Assembly (NCBI RefSeq): GCF_010389155.1
Contig: NC_057768.1
Coordinates: 43,689,633 to 43,753,632, forward strand
DNA: 64,000 nt
Source: Erigeron canadensis
Lineage: Eukaryota; Streptophyta; Magnoliopsida; Asterales; Asteraceae
Direction: 5' to 3'
Numbering within the stretch: the stretch's first letter is position 1; every line of letters begins with the position of its first letter. The translations under genes were made by a program, and so were the position numbers. The notes under the pieces were generated by a model, which did not search any database, was not told the DNA's origin, and saw nothing but the letters and a program-made list of their open reading frames with translations. Shown here piece after piece: positions 25,292 through 37,128 of this stretch.

Positions 25292-25640
25292 GGTTGATTG
25301 TGAAAGTAGAAAATATGTTTGGTGTATGAAGAGGTATAGTTTTTTTGTTGTGGTTGTTTGAAGAATAAAGGAGAATGTACTTATAGATAAAATGAGGTAT
25401 TTATTTTATTTTTTTTTTAGTTCCTAACGACTATTTGGTCAAAGGGGTATTAAATTTTATTTTATTTTTTAATCCTAAAACGTTCCTGGCCCCACGCTCT
25501 AACATCTCTTTTTCCTCCAAGCCGTGCAGGGCTTAAAGCCCGTCCAACTCCATGCTGTTGGCATGCCACAGAGATAGCGGTGATGTGCAGTCAGCGGCTT
25601 GGCCAACCCGCCAGCCATACAACTATCACTCCTCTCCCCC

Positions 25641-26627
25641 TAAGTATCAATCCAGAGTTCGAGACAACTAGTAAACACAAAGAAAAAGTCAGTATGATGT
25701 TTTGGTCATAAAAGAAAAACGATACAAACTAGAAACACAATTCACATGGACAATACAAGTATATAATTCACAACATATCAACTTTTTATGATTAAAACCT
25801 ACATTATATCACTACGTACGGTTGGCAATTTGGCATTACACAATCATTGATATACCTTTTATGTCTGCCATATAACATTACATCCATAAACTTATGATAT
25901 AAAATACACATACACATTATGCAACAGTACTTTTGTGGATAATAATACAAAAAGTATACTTAAATATTCTTGTTCTTTTACATAGATCCAACTCGACCTT
26001 ACATCTTTTGCTTAAATCGAATCAATTGTAAGTGGAAGCATGTGTTAAGTGTTGATTATTTTCAAAATGTGTATTTTGCATTTCAAGTTATATACATTTA
26101 TGAAAAAGTGCATCTAATGCTCATTTTCAAAATCTCACTACAAATGTTTGGTAGCCGAGTAATATTTAAGAATATCAATAGTTCTTGTTAATGACACCCT
26201 AAATTATCAGTTGAAATTATTTAGATTCATTAAAATTTATATTTTGTTTATGAATATTTACGAGAATGGTTTTTATATATGAAGTATTAGTTTTTATGCA
26301 TATAATAATTAAGGTACTAATGACAACCTCTTAAACCATGTTACTCGTTTGCCTCTAATAAGGAAGTTGTACATTACATGTATAATGTATTGATGATTCA
26401 TTTTCATTACACCAAGTAAATCCAGAGCCAGAGGTTGACATTGTTTCAAGAAGAAGAAAAGAGGATGCCTTTGTATCTACAGACAGCACATGTTATATAT
26501 CAAAAAAATGTGTCTAATCAAAAATGGAAAATCTTCCAAAAGAGACGTCAATGGTACAATGATATCACTATAAATCAACATAATATCATATTCTACACAC
26601 ATATAATTTATCAATAAATACTGAACT
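25641..26627. other. Intergenic DNA, nothing recognised
   Basis: AT-rich with no named repeat. It is the 3' side of the PPR gene and should contain its 3' UTR near 26627. Confidence 0.5.
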
Positions 26628-29129
26628 TTACCAGTAATCGCCACAAGAGCAGACACCATCTTCAAAGTGATGAAACCTATTTATATCTCTCATTATAATT
26701 TCGCGTTGCACAATCTTTGATATAAACTTGAAGACGTCATGGCAGTCCAAACATATTCTAAGATTTTTCATAATACGAATTGGGGATCCTGACGGTGTAC
26801 TAACTAAAGCAAACGCTAGAGCTAACCTTTCACCGTGTACCCACAACAAACGTGCCTTTTCATCGTCTTCAACATCAAGTAATATGACATCATGGTTAGA
26901 AACATAGCCAGACCTATTGCTTTTCAAATTTAACCACTCCAACATACCATGGATTAGTCTGATGTCACGATGCGAAGAATCACCGACTGTAAAATAATGA
27001 ACTATTCCCTGATTTTCAATCCAACTGAGGCCAGGCTCCTTTTTCACTCTTTTTTTCTTCATATATCTTCTAACCAAAGCTACATTATCCCATCTTTTTG
27101 CATTTGCATATATGTTTGATAATAGCACATACGTAGACTCGTCTTGTGGTTCCAACTCAAGAACACGTTTAGCAGATAATTCACCGAGCTCAACATCTTT
27201 ATGAATTACACAAGCTCCAAGTAAAGCACGCCATACCATTACACTAGGTTCACCAGGAATTTGATCAATTACCTTCACAGCCTTGACTAGTTGACCCAGT
27301 TTCCCAAAAAGTGATACCATACAAGTATAATGTTCCATACAAGGTTCAATATCATAATCTTTCGTCATGGAGGCAAAATAGGCTTCACCTTCATCTAATA
27401 AACCTATGTTGCTGCATGCCGAAAGGACACCAACAAATGTTAATTGATCAGGTTTAATATCCGTCTTATTCATCATTTTAAACATACCCAGGGCTTCTTG
27501 ACCAAGACCGTGCATGGAATATCCTGAAATCATTGCATTCCATGACACCACATCTTTATGGTTAATCATGTTGAAGACCAAACGGGCCATCTTAATGCTG
27601 CCACATTTGGCATACATATCTAATAGAGAATTGGCAACAACTAAATCGTTTACATAAAGGGTTTTGATCGTCAAACAATGTATTTGAATGCCAGCCTCCA
27701 AGATTGTCAAGCTAGCACAAGCACGGAGAACACTAGAGTATGTCACCTCTGTAAACTGAATCCGATCTTTCAGCATATCAGAGAACAGAGTCAGTGCCTT
27801 ATTCCAGTTGCCAAATAGCACATAATTAACAATTAGTGTGTTCCAAGAGACCTCATTTCTTGTTTTTGAGTCTTTAAACAGTTTGACTGAGTCATCTATT
27901 AATCCACATTTAGCGTAAACATCCATAAGGGCATTAGATACATATACAATAAGATCAAGACCAACCTTCAGTACATGGCAATGAATTTGCTTCCCTAAGG
28001 ATAAGTTCTCCATTGTTGAACATGCTTGCAGCACACTAGCAAAAGTGAACTGGTTAGGAACTGCGGGTCCTTGTCTCATCCTACAGAATAGTTTCACAGC
28101 CTCTTCACATCGGTCACTCTGGGAATATCGTGCAATCATAAAACTCCATGGAATCACATCTTTCTTAGGAATCTCTTCAAAGACTAGCCGTGCATCTTGA
28201 ATGTTCCCAGACTTGGTGTACAAGTCAAGCAACGAAACACTAACATAAGAGTCAATATCATAGCAAGATTTTATAGCAGACCCGTGAACACTTCTACCCA
28301 CTTCAATAGCCTCGAGGCCAAGACACGCCTTTAGCATGCTAGCAAGTGTGAAGTTATTAGGATTAAACCCTAGCATACGCATTCGAGAAAATAAGTGAAA
28401 AGCTTCATTGAAATAATCATTCTCAGCATAACAAGTAATCATCCCTGTCCATGAGACCATATCTTTGCAAGAAATACAATCAAAAACTTCCTTCGCCATA
28501 TCTACAAACCCACTCGACGAATAAGCATCAAGAAGTGCAGTGCCAACAAAGGCATTAGAATCATGACCCAATTTATAAATCGACCCATGAACATATCTAG
28601 CCAATTCACCACATTCCGTGTTCACAAGCAGCTTCAAAACAGAAGTGAAAACAAAGGCATTAAGCTCATGGCCTTCTCTATGTAACCTAATAAACAATCT
28701 TACAGATTCAATATTCGGAAGCAACTCCGAAAACCCTTGAATTAATGTAACGAACGAAACTGTATTTCTGTCAGGCATTTCATCAAACACTTTACGTGCA
28801 TCCGACAAAAGCTCAGACTTAACATACAAATTCAAAAGTATATTCCATCCAAACAAGTCCAAGTTACCACCTTTTTTCAAGATTTGACAATGAAGAGTCT
28901 TTCCGGATGCTAAATTACCGGTGACGATGCAATCTTGGAGAAAACGAGCACTTATATGAGCGTCGAAATCGGGGTTTGGTGTTATATAGTTTACATGTTC
29001 TTGGGGGAATTTGGTGTTGGTGGATAGAGATACAGAGAAGCCACATTGTGTGTAAGGATGATTCAGAAACTGGGTTAATAGCAAATTGGTCAGTGGCCGT
29101 TTTCTGTAACGATAACATAATTTTATCAT
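26628..29129 (-). CDS. PPR protein, PLS class with E and DYW domains (At5g13230-like)
   Basis: Intronless 833-aa pentatricopeptide protein. PLS-type proteins bind single-stranded organelle RNA, and the DYW domain is the C-to-U editing deaminase. The first 50 or so residues are basic and Ser-rich, fitting a mitochondrial or plastid targeting peptide. PPR/L/S repeats run from about residue 60 to 650 (NILLNLYVKSELLSDARKVFDEMP, SLLDMYAKCGSIKMARLVF). The E region includes EPSVMVWRALLGAC and YVLLSNIYANAKRWDNV. The DYW domain has HGERLA (the HxE zinc/catalytic motif), CLDCH and the terminal CSCGDYW. It closely resembles Arabidopsis At5g13230 as I remember it (SNAFVGTALLDAYS, VIPWSFMIARYSQ, HREGHELN). 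In Arabidopsis that gene neighbours JAZ10, as here. The ATG at 29129 gives the targeting peptide and is preferred. Confidence 0.95.
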   Translation of the reverse strand: MIKLCYRYRKRPLTNLLLTQFLNHPYTQCGFSVSLSTNTKFPQEHVNYITPNPDFDAHISARFLQDCIVTGNLASGKTLHCQILKKGGNLDLFGWNILLNLYVKSELLSDARKVFDEMPDRNTVSFVTLIQGFSELLPNIESVRLFIRLHREGHELNAFVFTSVLKLLVNTECGELARYVHGSIYKLGHDSNAFVGTALLDAYSSSGFVDMAKEVFDCISCKDMVSWTGMITCYAENDYFNEAFHLFSRMRMLGFNPNNFTLASMLKACLGLEAIEVGRSVHGSAIKSCYDIDSYVSVSLLDLYTKSGNIQDARLVFEEIPKKDVIPWSFMIARYSQSDRCEEAVKLFCRMRQGPAVPNQFTFASVLQACSTMENLSLGKQIHCHVLKVGLDLIVYVSNALMDVYAKCGLIDDSVKLFKDSKTRNEVSWNTLIVNYVLFGNWNKALTLFSDMLKDRIQFTEVTYSSVLRACASLTILEAGIQIHCLTIKTLYVNDLVVANSLLDMYAKCGSIKMARLVFNMINHKDVVSWNAMISGYSMHGLGQEALGMFKMMNKTDIKPDQLTFVGVLSACSNIGLLDEGEAYFASMTKDYDIEPCMEHYTCMVSLFGKLGQLVKAVKVIDQIPGEPSVMVWRALLGACVIHKDVELGELSAKRVLELEPQDESTYVLLSNIYANAKRWDNVALVRRYMKKKRVKKEPGLSWIENQGIVHYFTVGDSSHRDIRLIHGMLEWLNLKSNRSGYVSNHDVILLDVEDDEKARLLWVHGERLALAFALVSTPSGSPIRIMKNLRICLDCHDVFKFISKIVQREIIMRDINRFHHFEDGVCSCGDYW

Positions 29130-30419
29130 GAGTTTGAGTTAGAGAAAGAGAACGCGGCAAATTCATGAATTTGAAACAAGATTTAGCGTCTTGTTACAGA
29201 ATATAAGTTTGACTCCAATAACAGTACGAGATTCGTTTATATTGCCATAATCGTAAGCTATTCGAATTGTTTGACTCCAGTCGAGCATGGTTCATGGCGA
29301 GTTTCAAAATAGTTTAGATACTAGATTGACTCTTGTCCATCACTGGACATTAGACTTCTCGTTGGACACGAGCCGTATACATTTAACTCATACGTAATAC
29401 GAAGTATTAGATATACACTGGACACTGTCGTTATTAGCTAACACATGAAATTTATATTGGTTTGGATTTGAATTCAATGAAGATAATGATATGGAGTTTA
29501 TATTGTGTATTTTCCTCATATTAAATATTGATTATTTATCTTTATGGTTGATAATTATCTAATCTAATATTATAGAGTATAGACATTGGACAAGGAATGG
29601 ATTTATTTTAAATATACCATGAACAATAATTATGTACTCGACATTTATACCTATAATTATGTTTTGATTACGTAAGAATTATCTAAGCGATAGAAGTAGT
29701 CGACATCAAAAATATATTTATCTATATCTATATGATAAAAGTCAATAAAAGTCAAAATTAAAAAATTGAAAAAATCAAGAACTGTGATTGGTCAATAAGC
29801 TATTAGAGCAACTGTATTTTAGTATAATAAAAGATGATCATATGGGTAATGATCACTTACTTTTAGTCGTACATTATGTTTTAAAGTATTGTATAGTAAA
29901 ACACCCTAAAGTACGTTTTATGATGTACGATTAAAAATATAAAAGTTCACGACTCAAATTCAAATGTATAAAAAAATATATATAATAATAATTAACTATA
30001 CAAACAAATTTATTTTATAAAATAACAACAATAAACAAAAGAGAAAAATGATAAATATAGCCTTAAAGGCTAAAGAATTGTATCTTTTATATCAAAACCT
30101 CCATTTAAATTTTCATAATAAATATACAAATATTAAATGCACATTAAATATAAACTTAAAGGTTTTGTCTAACAAAATCCAACAATTAATATTCTTGGTA
30201 TCTCTTTAAAATATAGGCCAGTAATAAGAGTTGAGTTTGTTCCTCTTCAAAGTCATCTAACAAAGTAAAATTTGAATGATTATGTATGATTGTATATATC
30301 TTTGTTATATTGCGTTTTACCTGAAACTTTCATACAGTCATTTGGTCGCAGATTAAAATCTAAGGAAATTCAATGGCTCAGGTTTCCATTGACACTGAAG
30401 GATGTTTTACCTTATAAGA
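29130..30419. other. Intergenic DNA with a Helitron 5'-end fragment
   Basis: Includes the upstream region of the PPR gene. At 29780-29834 the minus strand reads TCTTTTATTATACTAAAAT..GCTTATTGACCAATCACAG, a Helitron 5' end like those at 40109 and 40615, but no matching 3' end was found. 30046-30175 resembles the dispersed MITE of 1132. Confidence 0.5.
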
Positions 30420-30425
30420 GGGGAG

Positions 30426-30877
30426 TAGAGCTGGCAATTCTCGACACAGACCTGTTAGCATGACACGACCTGGTTTTTTCGTGTTTCATGTTTGGCCTTA
30501 ACGTGTTTCGTGTCTTAATAGGTCCGAGCCTGTTAAGACACGAATAATTGTCGTGTCCACGATAAGACAAGTAGTATATATATGGACATGTTAAAGACAC
30601 GTTAAAGACCTGTTAAAGACATGTTAAAGACATGTTAAAGACACTTTAAGGACACGTTAAAACACGATAAGATACGTTTTCAGGTCCCTTAACAGGTCCC
30701 TTATCGTGTAACTTTTAACAAGTCTCATAACAGGTCTCTTATCGTGTAACCTGTTAAAAATCGTGTCGTGTTCGTGTTTGGAAAAACTGACACGATTAGT
30801 TATCGTGTCGTGTTCGTGTTTAACCCTATCGTGTTCGTGTCTTATCGTGTCATGTCAGACACGATATGCCAGCTCTA
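30426..30877. mobile_element. hAT-type MITE with 8-bp target duplication
   Basis: Terminal repeats TAGAGCTGGCA / TGCCAGCTCTA, flanked by GAGGGGAG at 30418-30425 and 30878-30885. Inside are many GACACG/CGTGTC words and (GTTAAAGACA)n-like repeats that fold back on each other. The 452-bp length, 8-bp duplication and lack of ORF fit a non-autonomous hAT element. Confidence 0.88.
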
Positions 30878-30962
30878 GAGGGGAGGGAGTGGTCAAGGGG
30901 AAGGGGTTTCCCGCTAGCGGGCCGCGCAGGCACGCTGGCGCCGACGGTTACCCGCAGGAGGG

Positions 30963-31048
30963 AGAGAGAGAGAGTTTTTTGGTGAAGAACCCCGATGGGG
31001 AGAAGAAAAGAGAGAGAGAGTTTTTTGGTGAAGAACCCCGATGGGGAA
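30963..31048. repeat. Tandem duplication, about 48-bp period
   Basis: GAGAGTTTTTTGGTGAAGAA CCCCGATGGGG occurs twice in a row (about 30972-31000 and 31019-31047), each after a GA-run, inside the outer MITE. Confidence 0.85.
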
Positions 31049-31593
31049 GAAGAGAGAGGGAGGAGGAAGAGAGAGAGAATTGAGAGAGAAAAATGCGGAG
31101 TGGTGTGATTGGTTGAGAATTTTAATAAGGGACCCATGCTCTTTTTTTTACCAGTTCCTAATTTTTTAAAGAAAAAAAAATTATTTCTTAACATGTCTGC
31201 AAAAATCACCTTTTTAACACAAATACTACCATTTCTTCAACAAATTTATAAAAATGGATCAAAAAAATAAATAAAAGAAGTCCCTTCTTTAAAAAAAAAA
31301 TCAAGATTGTTTGTTTAATTAATTTCGGTTTCTTTTTTCTTTTCTTTTTTTCTTTTTTTAGGAAATGTGTTTTTATTAATAGTTTTTAATGAATGTTTAA
31401 TGTTTTAGTTTATATAGTATTTGAAATTATATAGGATTAAAAATAAATGGAAAAGAAACGATGAGGTGGAGATTGGAGAAAGTGAGAGAAAGTGACACCA
31501 ATGATTTGGAGAAGGTGGAGAAAATTGAGAAAAATTGAGGTGAAAGATTTTAATTGGTTAGTGTTGGGTAAGCTGGGTGACCACTCCCTCCCC

Positions 31594-32792
31594 AAAAGAA
31601 TGAACTTGACCAAGTTTGCAAAAAAGACCCATATCACCTTGCAAGAATCTTAGATCATGATTAAACAACTTTAAGAGCCGTAGTTTGTTTGAATGTTTGA
31701 CAAGGCTTTACACTGGTCTTATGGGAATATATAGATATAGATAACAAGTAAAATAAGAAGAATAAAGAATTAAAATACGCAACTTCATGTCTTCTATAAA
31801 AGGCAACTTTTTGGTTGCGATTTTCGGAGCTCTAATTTATGCAAGTAGATAAGTATGTAAGGTGTGGCCTTGGGGTGCTTGTGGAGTACCCGATTTCATT
31901 TCTCGTGTAAAATTTGTTTAAAATTTCTATTTTTTCTAATCTACAATTAAACAAATTTTTTTGAGTAATTGTCATAATGGTCACCGTGGTTGGTAAGATT
32001 TGAGTTTTAATCCATGTCCACAATGAAGCTTAACCCAAAACATATAGCTTCATAGGTCATCACCACAAATTAGTTGATTAGCCGCAATGATGTTGCTAGT
32101 TAACATGGTTTCACAAAAGCTTAATTCGCACCAATTGGCTCGGTGACAAGTTTTTAAGTCATTAGGTAGCTTTGTAACATTCTTCATAACATGCGTTGTG
32201 CTTTGTGCAAAGTGACATCTTTACTTCTAAAATCACTTGGGGCAGTTATGTAAAAGTTCAATTCAAGATGAAGTTACGGATTTGACAAACATCATGTATA
32301 TTTGTGTTTAATTGGAAGAATTCAAGAGATGAATGTCACAAAAATATTCACATATTTTGACATCACTCCACAAGCTGGTTTTGTTTCCTTCATAAAATAT
32401 CAGATCAGCTAACAATACATTTAAAGTAAATTACTACAAGATTGAAGCACATCAAATATCATAAAAAATAAATAAATTAACAAATATAAATTTAAATATG
32501 AATTGTCACGTTTGCGTCGGTCAAATTAGTTGTTCCCTTGACACGCTTATTTAAACGGCAATAATTAAAACAACGTGGTCATAATATTCATATGTAATGT
32601 TGTTGACCAACAAAAAGTCCACCTAATAAGAATAAAAAACATACTGGTATATATCTAAACTTGGCCTAATTTCACCAAATGCCCATGTGAAATTGTGAAT
32701 ATGTGATGCTGCCTAATAATAGAATAAAAATCAAATTAAGTCTTGTGTATATTCATATCATGGCTGGAATTCCGATACGTATTTCTTCATTG
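31594..32792. other. 3' flank of the JAZ gene
   Basis: No gene or bounded repeat recognised. The 200-300 bases nearest 32792 probably hold the JAZ 3' UTR. Confidence 0.45.
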
Positions 32793-34026
32793 CTAACATT
32801 CGCTTCCTTGTGAACACGCGTATGGATTTATGGTCACCTGCCTGCAAATTTGAACAAATTTTGAATTAGTTTTCAATTGTCATTGTCATATAGTACAATA
32901 AAAGGTTTTTGTTGGTTTCGCCTTTTTTGTTGGATAGTGATTTAGTTTTATGAATTTATTTTGATGTTCACATTCTAAAAAAATGATGTTGATGAATTTA
33001 GTTCTAAAAAACACAGAGTTTTATTTTTGAATTATATTAATTACAGTTATAGTTATTGACTATGAAACTTGCTCTAATGTTAACTAACATAAAAGTACGC
33101 CATAAACCTACCACGAGTATACGGATTCATTCACAACAAACAATTCAATTTGTTGTTGAAAATAGCAACTGTATAAACGCCATAAAAGTACGTACGCCAT
33201 ATACCACGCACAATTAATGGAAAAAGTAGAAGATAATTATGTGCAACAGAAAATAAAAGGTTGCTACGTCTATAGTATTTTTGTATATGTATAAACTAAT
33301 TTAAAAGGTTTTTTTTTTTTTTAAAAGTTAGTTTCAATTCAGACGTGTTGGAGACAATTACCCCCTTATAAAAATTACCTTGGATGAGAAATCGAGACCT
33401 TGAGGAAAACTCACCTCCAGGACCCACAACAACGGAGTATTATCGTTAGGAAAAAACTATTCACTTTTCATTAACTTAGTTTTTAGTTTTGAACTATATA
33501 TAGCTCTCTGATTTAGTTAGGAAAAAATTATAATCATACAACTAGTTACAATTTCTTTGATTTAGTTTTTAGTTTTGAACTATATATAGCTCTCTGATTA
33601 TTTGTTATTACTCTTTATTAAGTTTTGAAATCTAACATGCATAAATTACAATTTCTTTCATACGACTAATAAATAAATATGAAAATATAAATAATAATAA
33701 TAATAATACTGCTAAAAAAGGAAAGAAAACGAACCTTTCTTTACGCTTTTCCAAAAATCGTCTCAAAGATTTCTTCCTTAACATCGGAAGATCTGAACGG
33801 CCAGCCAGCACTCCACCTAATAATTCCTCCCCATTATTATCATTATCATTAATACTATTATTCTGATGATTATTATTAACTACTTCACCACCATCAGTCT
33901 TAGAACCCGGGCTTGCATTTTCAGCAAGTTTCATAATTTTGTCCGCCTGATCAGCAGAGACATCAAAAACCGAAACCGACCCGTTATAGAATATGGTCAA
34001 TGGAGCAACATTATTATGACTTTTAA

Positions 34027-34060
<34 letters not shown>

Positions 34061-34475
34061 TCCACAATAATCCTGCTTATTATTATTATACACCGGCAGA
34101 GTTTGAAGAAGAAGATGATGAGGAGGATGCCAGCTACTAGTTGAGTTCTGCTTCACGAAATGAGTAGTTGTCTTCTGTTTCTTAGCAGACGCGGATGCAA
34201 TGGCGGTTTTCAATAGCTCCGGGTTGATCTTTGATATCACTCCTTGTATATCTACAAAAATAAATAAATTATTAACATACCAACAAATTATATATGGCCA
34301 AATCCACAAACAAGAAATTAATAATTAATGCGAATTAATTAATCAATGGAAATATACCTCTACTACTACTAGTAGTAGTACTACGGTGGTCAGCAAGCTT
34401 CTTATTGTGGGATGATGATTCTTCGTCTTTGAGACGAAAGAAATCGATTTCAACAGCTGTTGGGGAGCCTGACAT
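32793..34475 (-). CDS. JAZ10: JAZ jasmonate repressor, JAZ10/TIFY9-like, three exons
   Basis: Nuclear repressor that binds MYC transcription factors and is degraded through COI1 when jasmonoyl-isoleucine is present. Exons: 34475-34358, 34251-33735, 32841-32793; phases match and give 227 aa (Arabidopsis JAZ10 is about 197). The N-terminus MSGSPTAVEIDFFRL and then DIQGVISKINPELLK (about 40-54) correspond to the JAZ10 N-terminus and its cryptic MYC-interaction region. TIFY domain at about 123-149 (PLTIFYNGSVSVFDVSADQA). Jas motif SLRRFLEKRKERQVTINPY at about 201-219 matches SLx2Fx2KRx2Rx5PY exactly. An 11-residue Asn run precedes TIFY. The last exon is only 49 nt and completes Jas after the Jas intron. 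Neighbours match the JAZ10 locus of Arabidopsis. The start is the first ATG that yields the JAZ10-type N-terminus. Confidence 0.93.
32842..33734 (-). other. Jas intron of the JAZ gene
   Basis: 893-bp intron splitting the Jas motif after KRKER (donor AAAG|GTTCG, acceptor TTTGCAG|GCAGG). If retained, translation continues with a hydrophobic, Phe/Leu-rich 25-residue tail to a stop at 33632, losing the x5PY part of Jas. It holds a 38-bp direct repeat and, at about 33340-33420, a possible inverted SINE relic. Confidence 0.88.
33476..33599. repeat. 38-bp direct repeat in the Jas intron
   Basis: TTAGTTTTTAGTTTTGAACT and the following 18 bases are identical at 33476-33513 and 33562-33599, 86 bp apart. 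A tandem duplication of about 86 bp is likely. Confidence 0.9.
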
Positions 34476-36106
34476 GATTAATGATTTATTAAGAAAAAAA
34501 AAATACACAAACGAACAATGGTGTTTGATTAATGAGATGAGAGGGAGGGAGGGAGAAGTAAAGGAAGTTGAGAAATTAAGAATGATATTGTTTGAGAAAT
34601 TAAGAATGATAAATACTAGAATATAGTTAATGCGCACGAGATAAATGTGAGATCATATAGATATAGGTGTTGTCGTGAATTCCGTGATAGTTTGTTTGTT
34701 GGAGTATTTCAAATTTCCCCACACACGCTTTCCTATTTGCTTTTCCTTTTATTATTATTATTATATTATTACTCGTATTATTTTTTTTTTCTAATAGGAG
34801 GTAAGGAAGAGTCAAAGAAAGAGTTGAAGGGTGGTGGTGATTCATTCGTATTTTTCGGTTACAATAATGGGACTCTAAACTGATTTAAACTAATTTTTAA
34901 ATATATAAACACATGGGTTATACTTTTTTTAATCATTTTTAGTACTCGAGTAGTGTATATTCCTATTCCTATTATTTTTAAACACAAATCTTCAATCATA
35001 ACTAATTATCCGCAACATAATCAACCCATTTCCTCAGCTACGGCTTCTTTTTGTTTATGGGATTAATGTTTGGTATACACACGTTATTAAACAAAACTAC
35101 ATTTACACTCCTATCAAATATACAAAATATTTATGACTTTTAAAATATAATGAATAATCAAATATAAGTAACAAAAATAATCTTGTAATAATTCAAATGT
35201 AAAACTATATGCAAAAATGAACTGGTAATTTTTAAGTGTAAAAAAATTAATAAAAGATGTAATACTAAAACATTGAATTGGTATGTATGATAATATTTGA
35301 CATTTAGTGATGTATGTATGTAATTTTTTAAATTTGGCTGGATAAATATGTAATATTGGTGTTTAATTAACTATACTATAATTAACTCACCCTATGATTA
35401 ATAAATACATTTTTTGTTTAGGTAATAATTACTATACTAAATATTTTAAAATAAACTTTATGATAATATTATATTATTATTTTTGATTTATATATCCACT
35501 TAAGTTAGTAACACGCGGTTTCAATATTTTATGAAAAATATAAAAAAATTGTTAAAAGTATGTTGAAAAATAGTTATCATATTAAATGGTGAAAATTCTT
35601 TTTTTTACTCAAGTTGAATATTAGAAAATGTAATAATTGTATTTAAATCAAGTACTGAGATAAAAATAATATTTTTTAACCAATTAAGTTTTTTTTTTAA
35701 TGAAGTTGACGCTAACAAAATAATAGTTATATTTAAATTAAGTATTTAATAAGACCTTTTCGTTTATAAAAAACTTAAAAATGTAATTTAATGATAAAAA
35801 AATACTATAATTTAGTGAGAAATTTTCTATACAAATATATATAATAATTTTTGTGTGAGTCCATAGTTTTTTATTTTAATTATAAATTATGACATAAAAA
35901 AGGTTTTAGTTGATAAAATAAAACATTATGATTGGTTAATAAGTTTTAATAAAGATAAACAAATAAAAATTATGGCATATATAAAACTAATTTTAAGTTC
36001 ATTATGGCATATATAAAACTAATTTTAAGTAAATTAATTAATTAAGCATTCGGATTAATCAATAAAAATTATGGCATATATAAAACTAATTTTAAATAAA
36101 CAGTTA
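34476..36106. other. 5' flank of the JAZ gene and AT-rich DNA
   Basis: The first few hundred bases are the JAZ 5' UTR and promoter; I see no perfect CACGTG G-box. At 35968-36095 the sequence TTATGGCATATATAAAACTA is repeated three times with its AATTTTAA extension. No gene. Confidence 0.5.
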
Positions 36107-36400
36107 CTAGACGGATGTCCGTGCGATGCAGCGATGATGGTGGTAGCGACGAAGGTGACAGTGGTGGCGTCGGTGACGGTGGTGGTGGCGTGGTAGTGAA
36201 TGTAAACTAATTGATGTAAGAGGGTTTAATATGTTTTTTAAGGGTTAGAGGATATGTTGTTATTTATTTTATTAAGGGTATTATAAGTAAATAGGTAAAA
36301 ATGTTTAAATTAATGAATAAAAAGGAAGGATAATATTGTTATTTCAAAATCTTAATTACTAAAGGGGGATGAGATAGTTTGTTTTATAGAGTAGTATAGA
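36107..36400 (-). mobile_element. Mini-Helitron, minus orientation
   Basis: Both ends are canonical on the minus strand: A|TCTATACTACTCTATAAAAC at the start and CATCGCTGCATCGCACGGAC..CTAG|T at the end, with the short GC hairpin just before. 294 bp, no ORF. Its interior (GGTGACGGTGGTGGTGGCG, then TTGATGTAAGAGGGTTTAAT) is shared with decayed copies near 36850 and 40745. Confidence 0.85.
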
Positions 36401-36849
36401 TAAATAATTATGAGATGAGATCATTCAGAATGGGCTAAGAGAGTGAATTTGGACATGTCTTTTTTTTAGTCATTAAGTGTTGAAGATATTAAGTGTCTGA
36501 ATGTATAAATAATGTTTGTATGTATCAAGTAAAAAAATAGGTAATTTATAGTTATGTTTTTTTTTTTAAATTAAAAAAATATAAAATTTGACTGAATACA
36601 TTAAGTTTTTAATTATTAAGTTTATTAAGTAAAAAAAACAAAAAACAAGACCTTAATCTATATAAAAAATAAATTAAATATACATGGATGCACTAACACA
36701 TTAATTAATTAACTTTTCAAGCATTTCGATTGTATAATATAATATAAATTATTGAAAAATGTTAATATTAATATTACAGACAAATAATCTAGTAAAAAGA
36801 AACTAAAATTACAAACAAATAAATTAACTTACCATATCCATGATTATCT

Positions 36850-37128
36850 ATGAGCATGGTATTCGTGTAATGCGGCGGCGGTGGTGGGGAAAGCGGTCTA
36901 ATGGTGTCGGTGATGGTATTATTAGTTGTAGTGGCGGTGTCAAGTGGTGTAGGTTGATGTAATTGTGATAGTAGAAATTTTTAGAATATAAGGACTTAAA
37001 GTGTTAATTATTTAAATAAAAGTTCAGAGTGTAAATTATAATTTATTAAGGGCAAAACATGAAAAGTCAAGGGTAATTTTGATCATTCAAAGGTAAAATT
37101 ATCTAAAATAAAAAGAGGTTATCTATAA
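36850..37128 (-). mobile_element. Decayed mini-Helitron
   Basis: Left part TGAGCATGGTATTCGTGTAATGC aligns with the ACGAGCATAGTGTCCGCGCATTGC end of the element at 17946, followed by the GGTG-rich block seen in other copies. The right terminus is mutated and placed only approximately. Confidence 0.5.

Larger units (their letters stand above)
21703..25640 (-). mobile_element. PIF/Harbinger-type element, internally deleted, split by a LINE
   Basis: Ends GGGGGAGAGAAGTACTGGTG on the left and, read backwards, GGGGGAGAGGAGTGATAGTTG on the right; TAA flanks at 21700-21702 and 25641-25643. Without the 2.2-kb LINE it would be about 1.7 kb. It keeps the two ends of an ORF1-like gene on the minus strand but has no DDE transposase, so it can only move in trans if at all. 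Confidence 0.72.
30420..31593. mobile_element. Outer MITE with 16-bp perfect terminal repeats, left one split
   Basis: Right end TGACCACTCCCTCCCC (31578-31593). Its exact reverse complement GGGGAGGGAGTGGTCA is present on the left as 30420-30425 plus 30886-30895, once the inserted hAT MITE and one 8-bp target copy are removed. Internal sequence is partly GC-rich (30900-31050). The target duplication of the outer element is not clear, so its superfamily is unassigned. Confidence 0.7.

Noticed and set aside
30963..31048. CRISPR-like repeat
   Set aside because: Only two repeats with no spacer, in a plant MITE; it is a simple tandem duplication.
33866..34144. Plus-strand open frame opposite the JAZ exon
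   Set aside because: It is the antisense shadow of the JAZ exon, with Ile runs produced by the Asn repeat.
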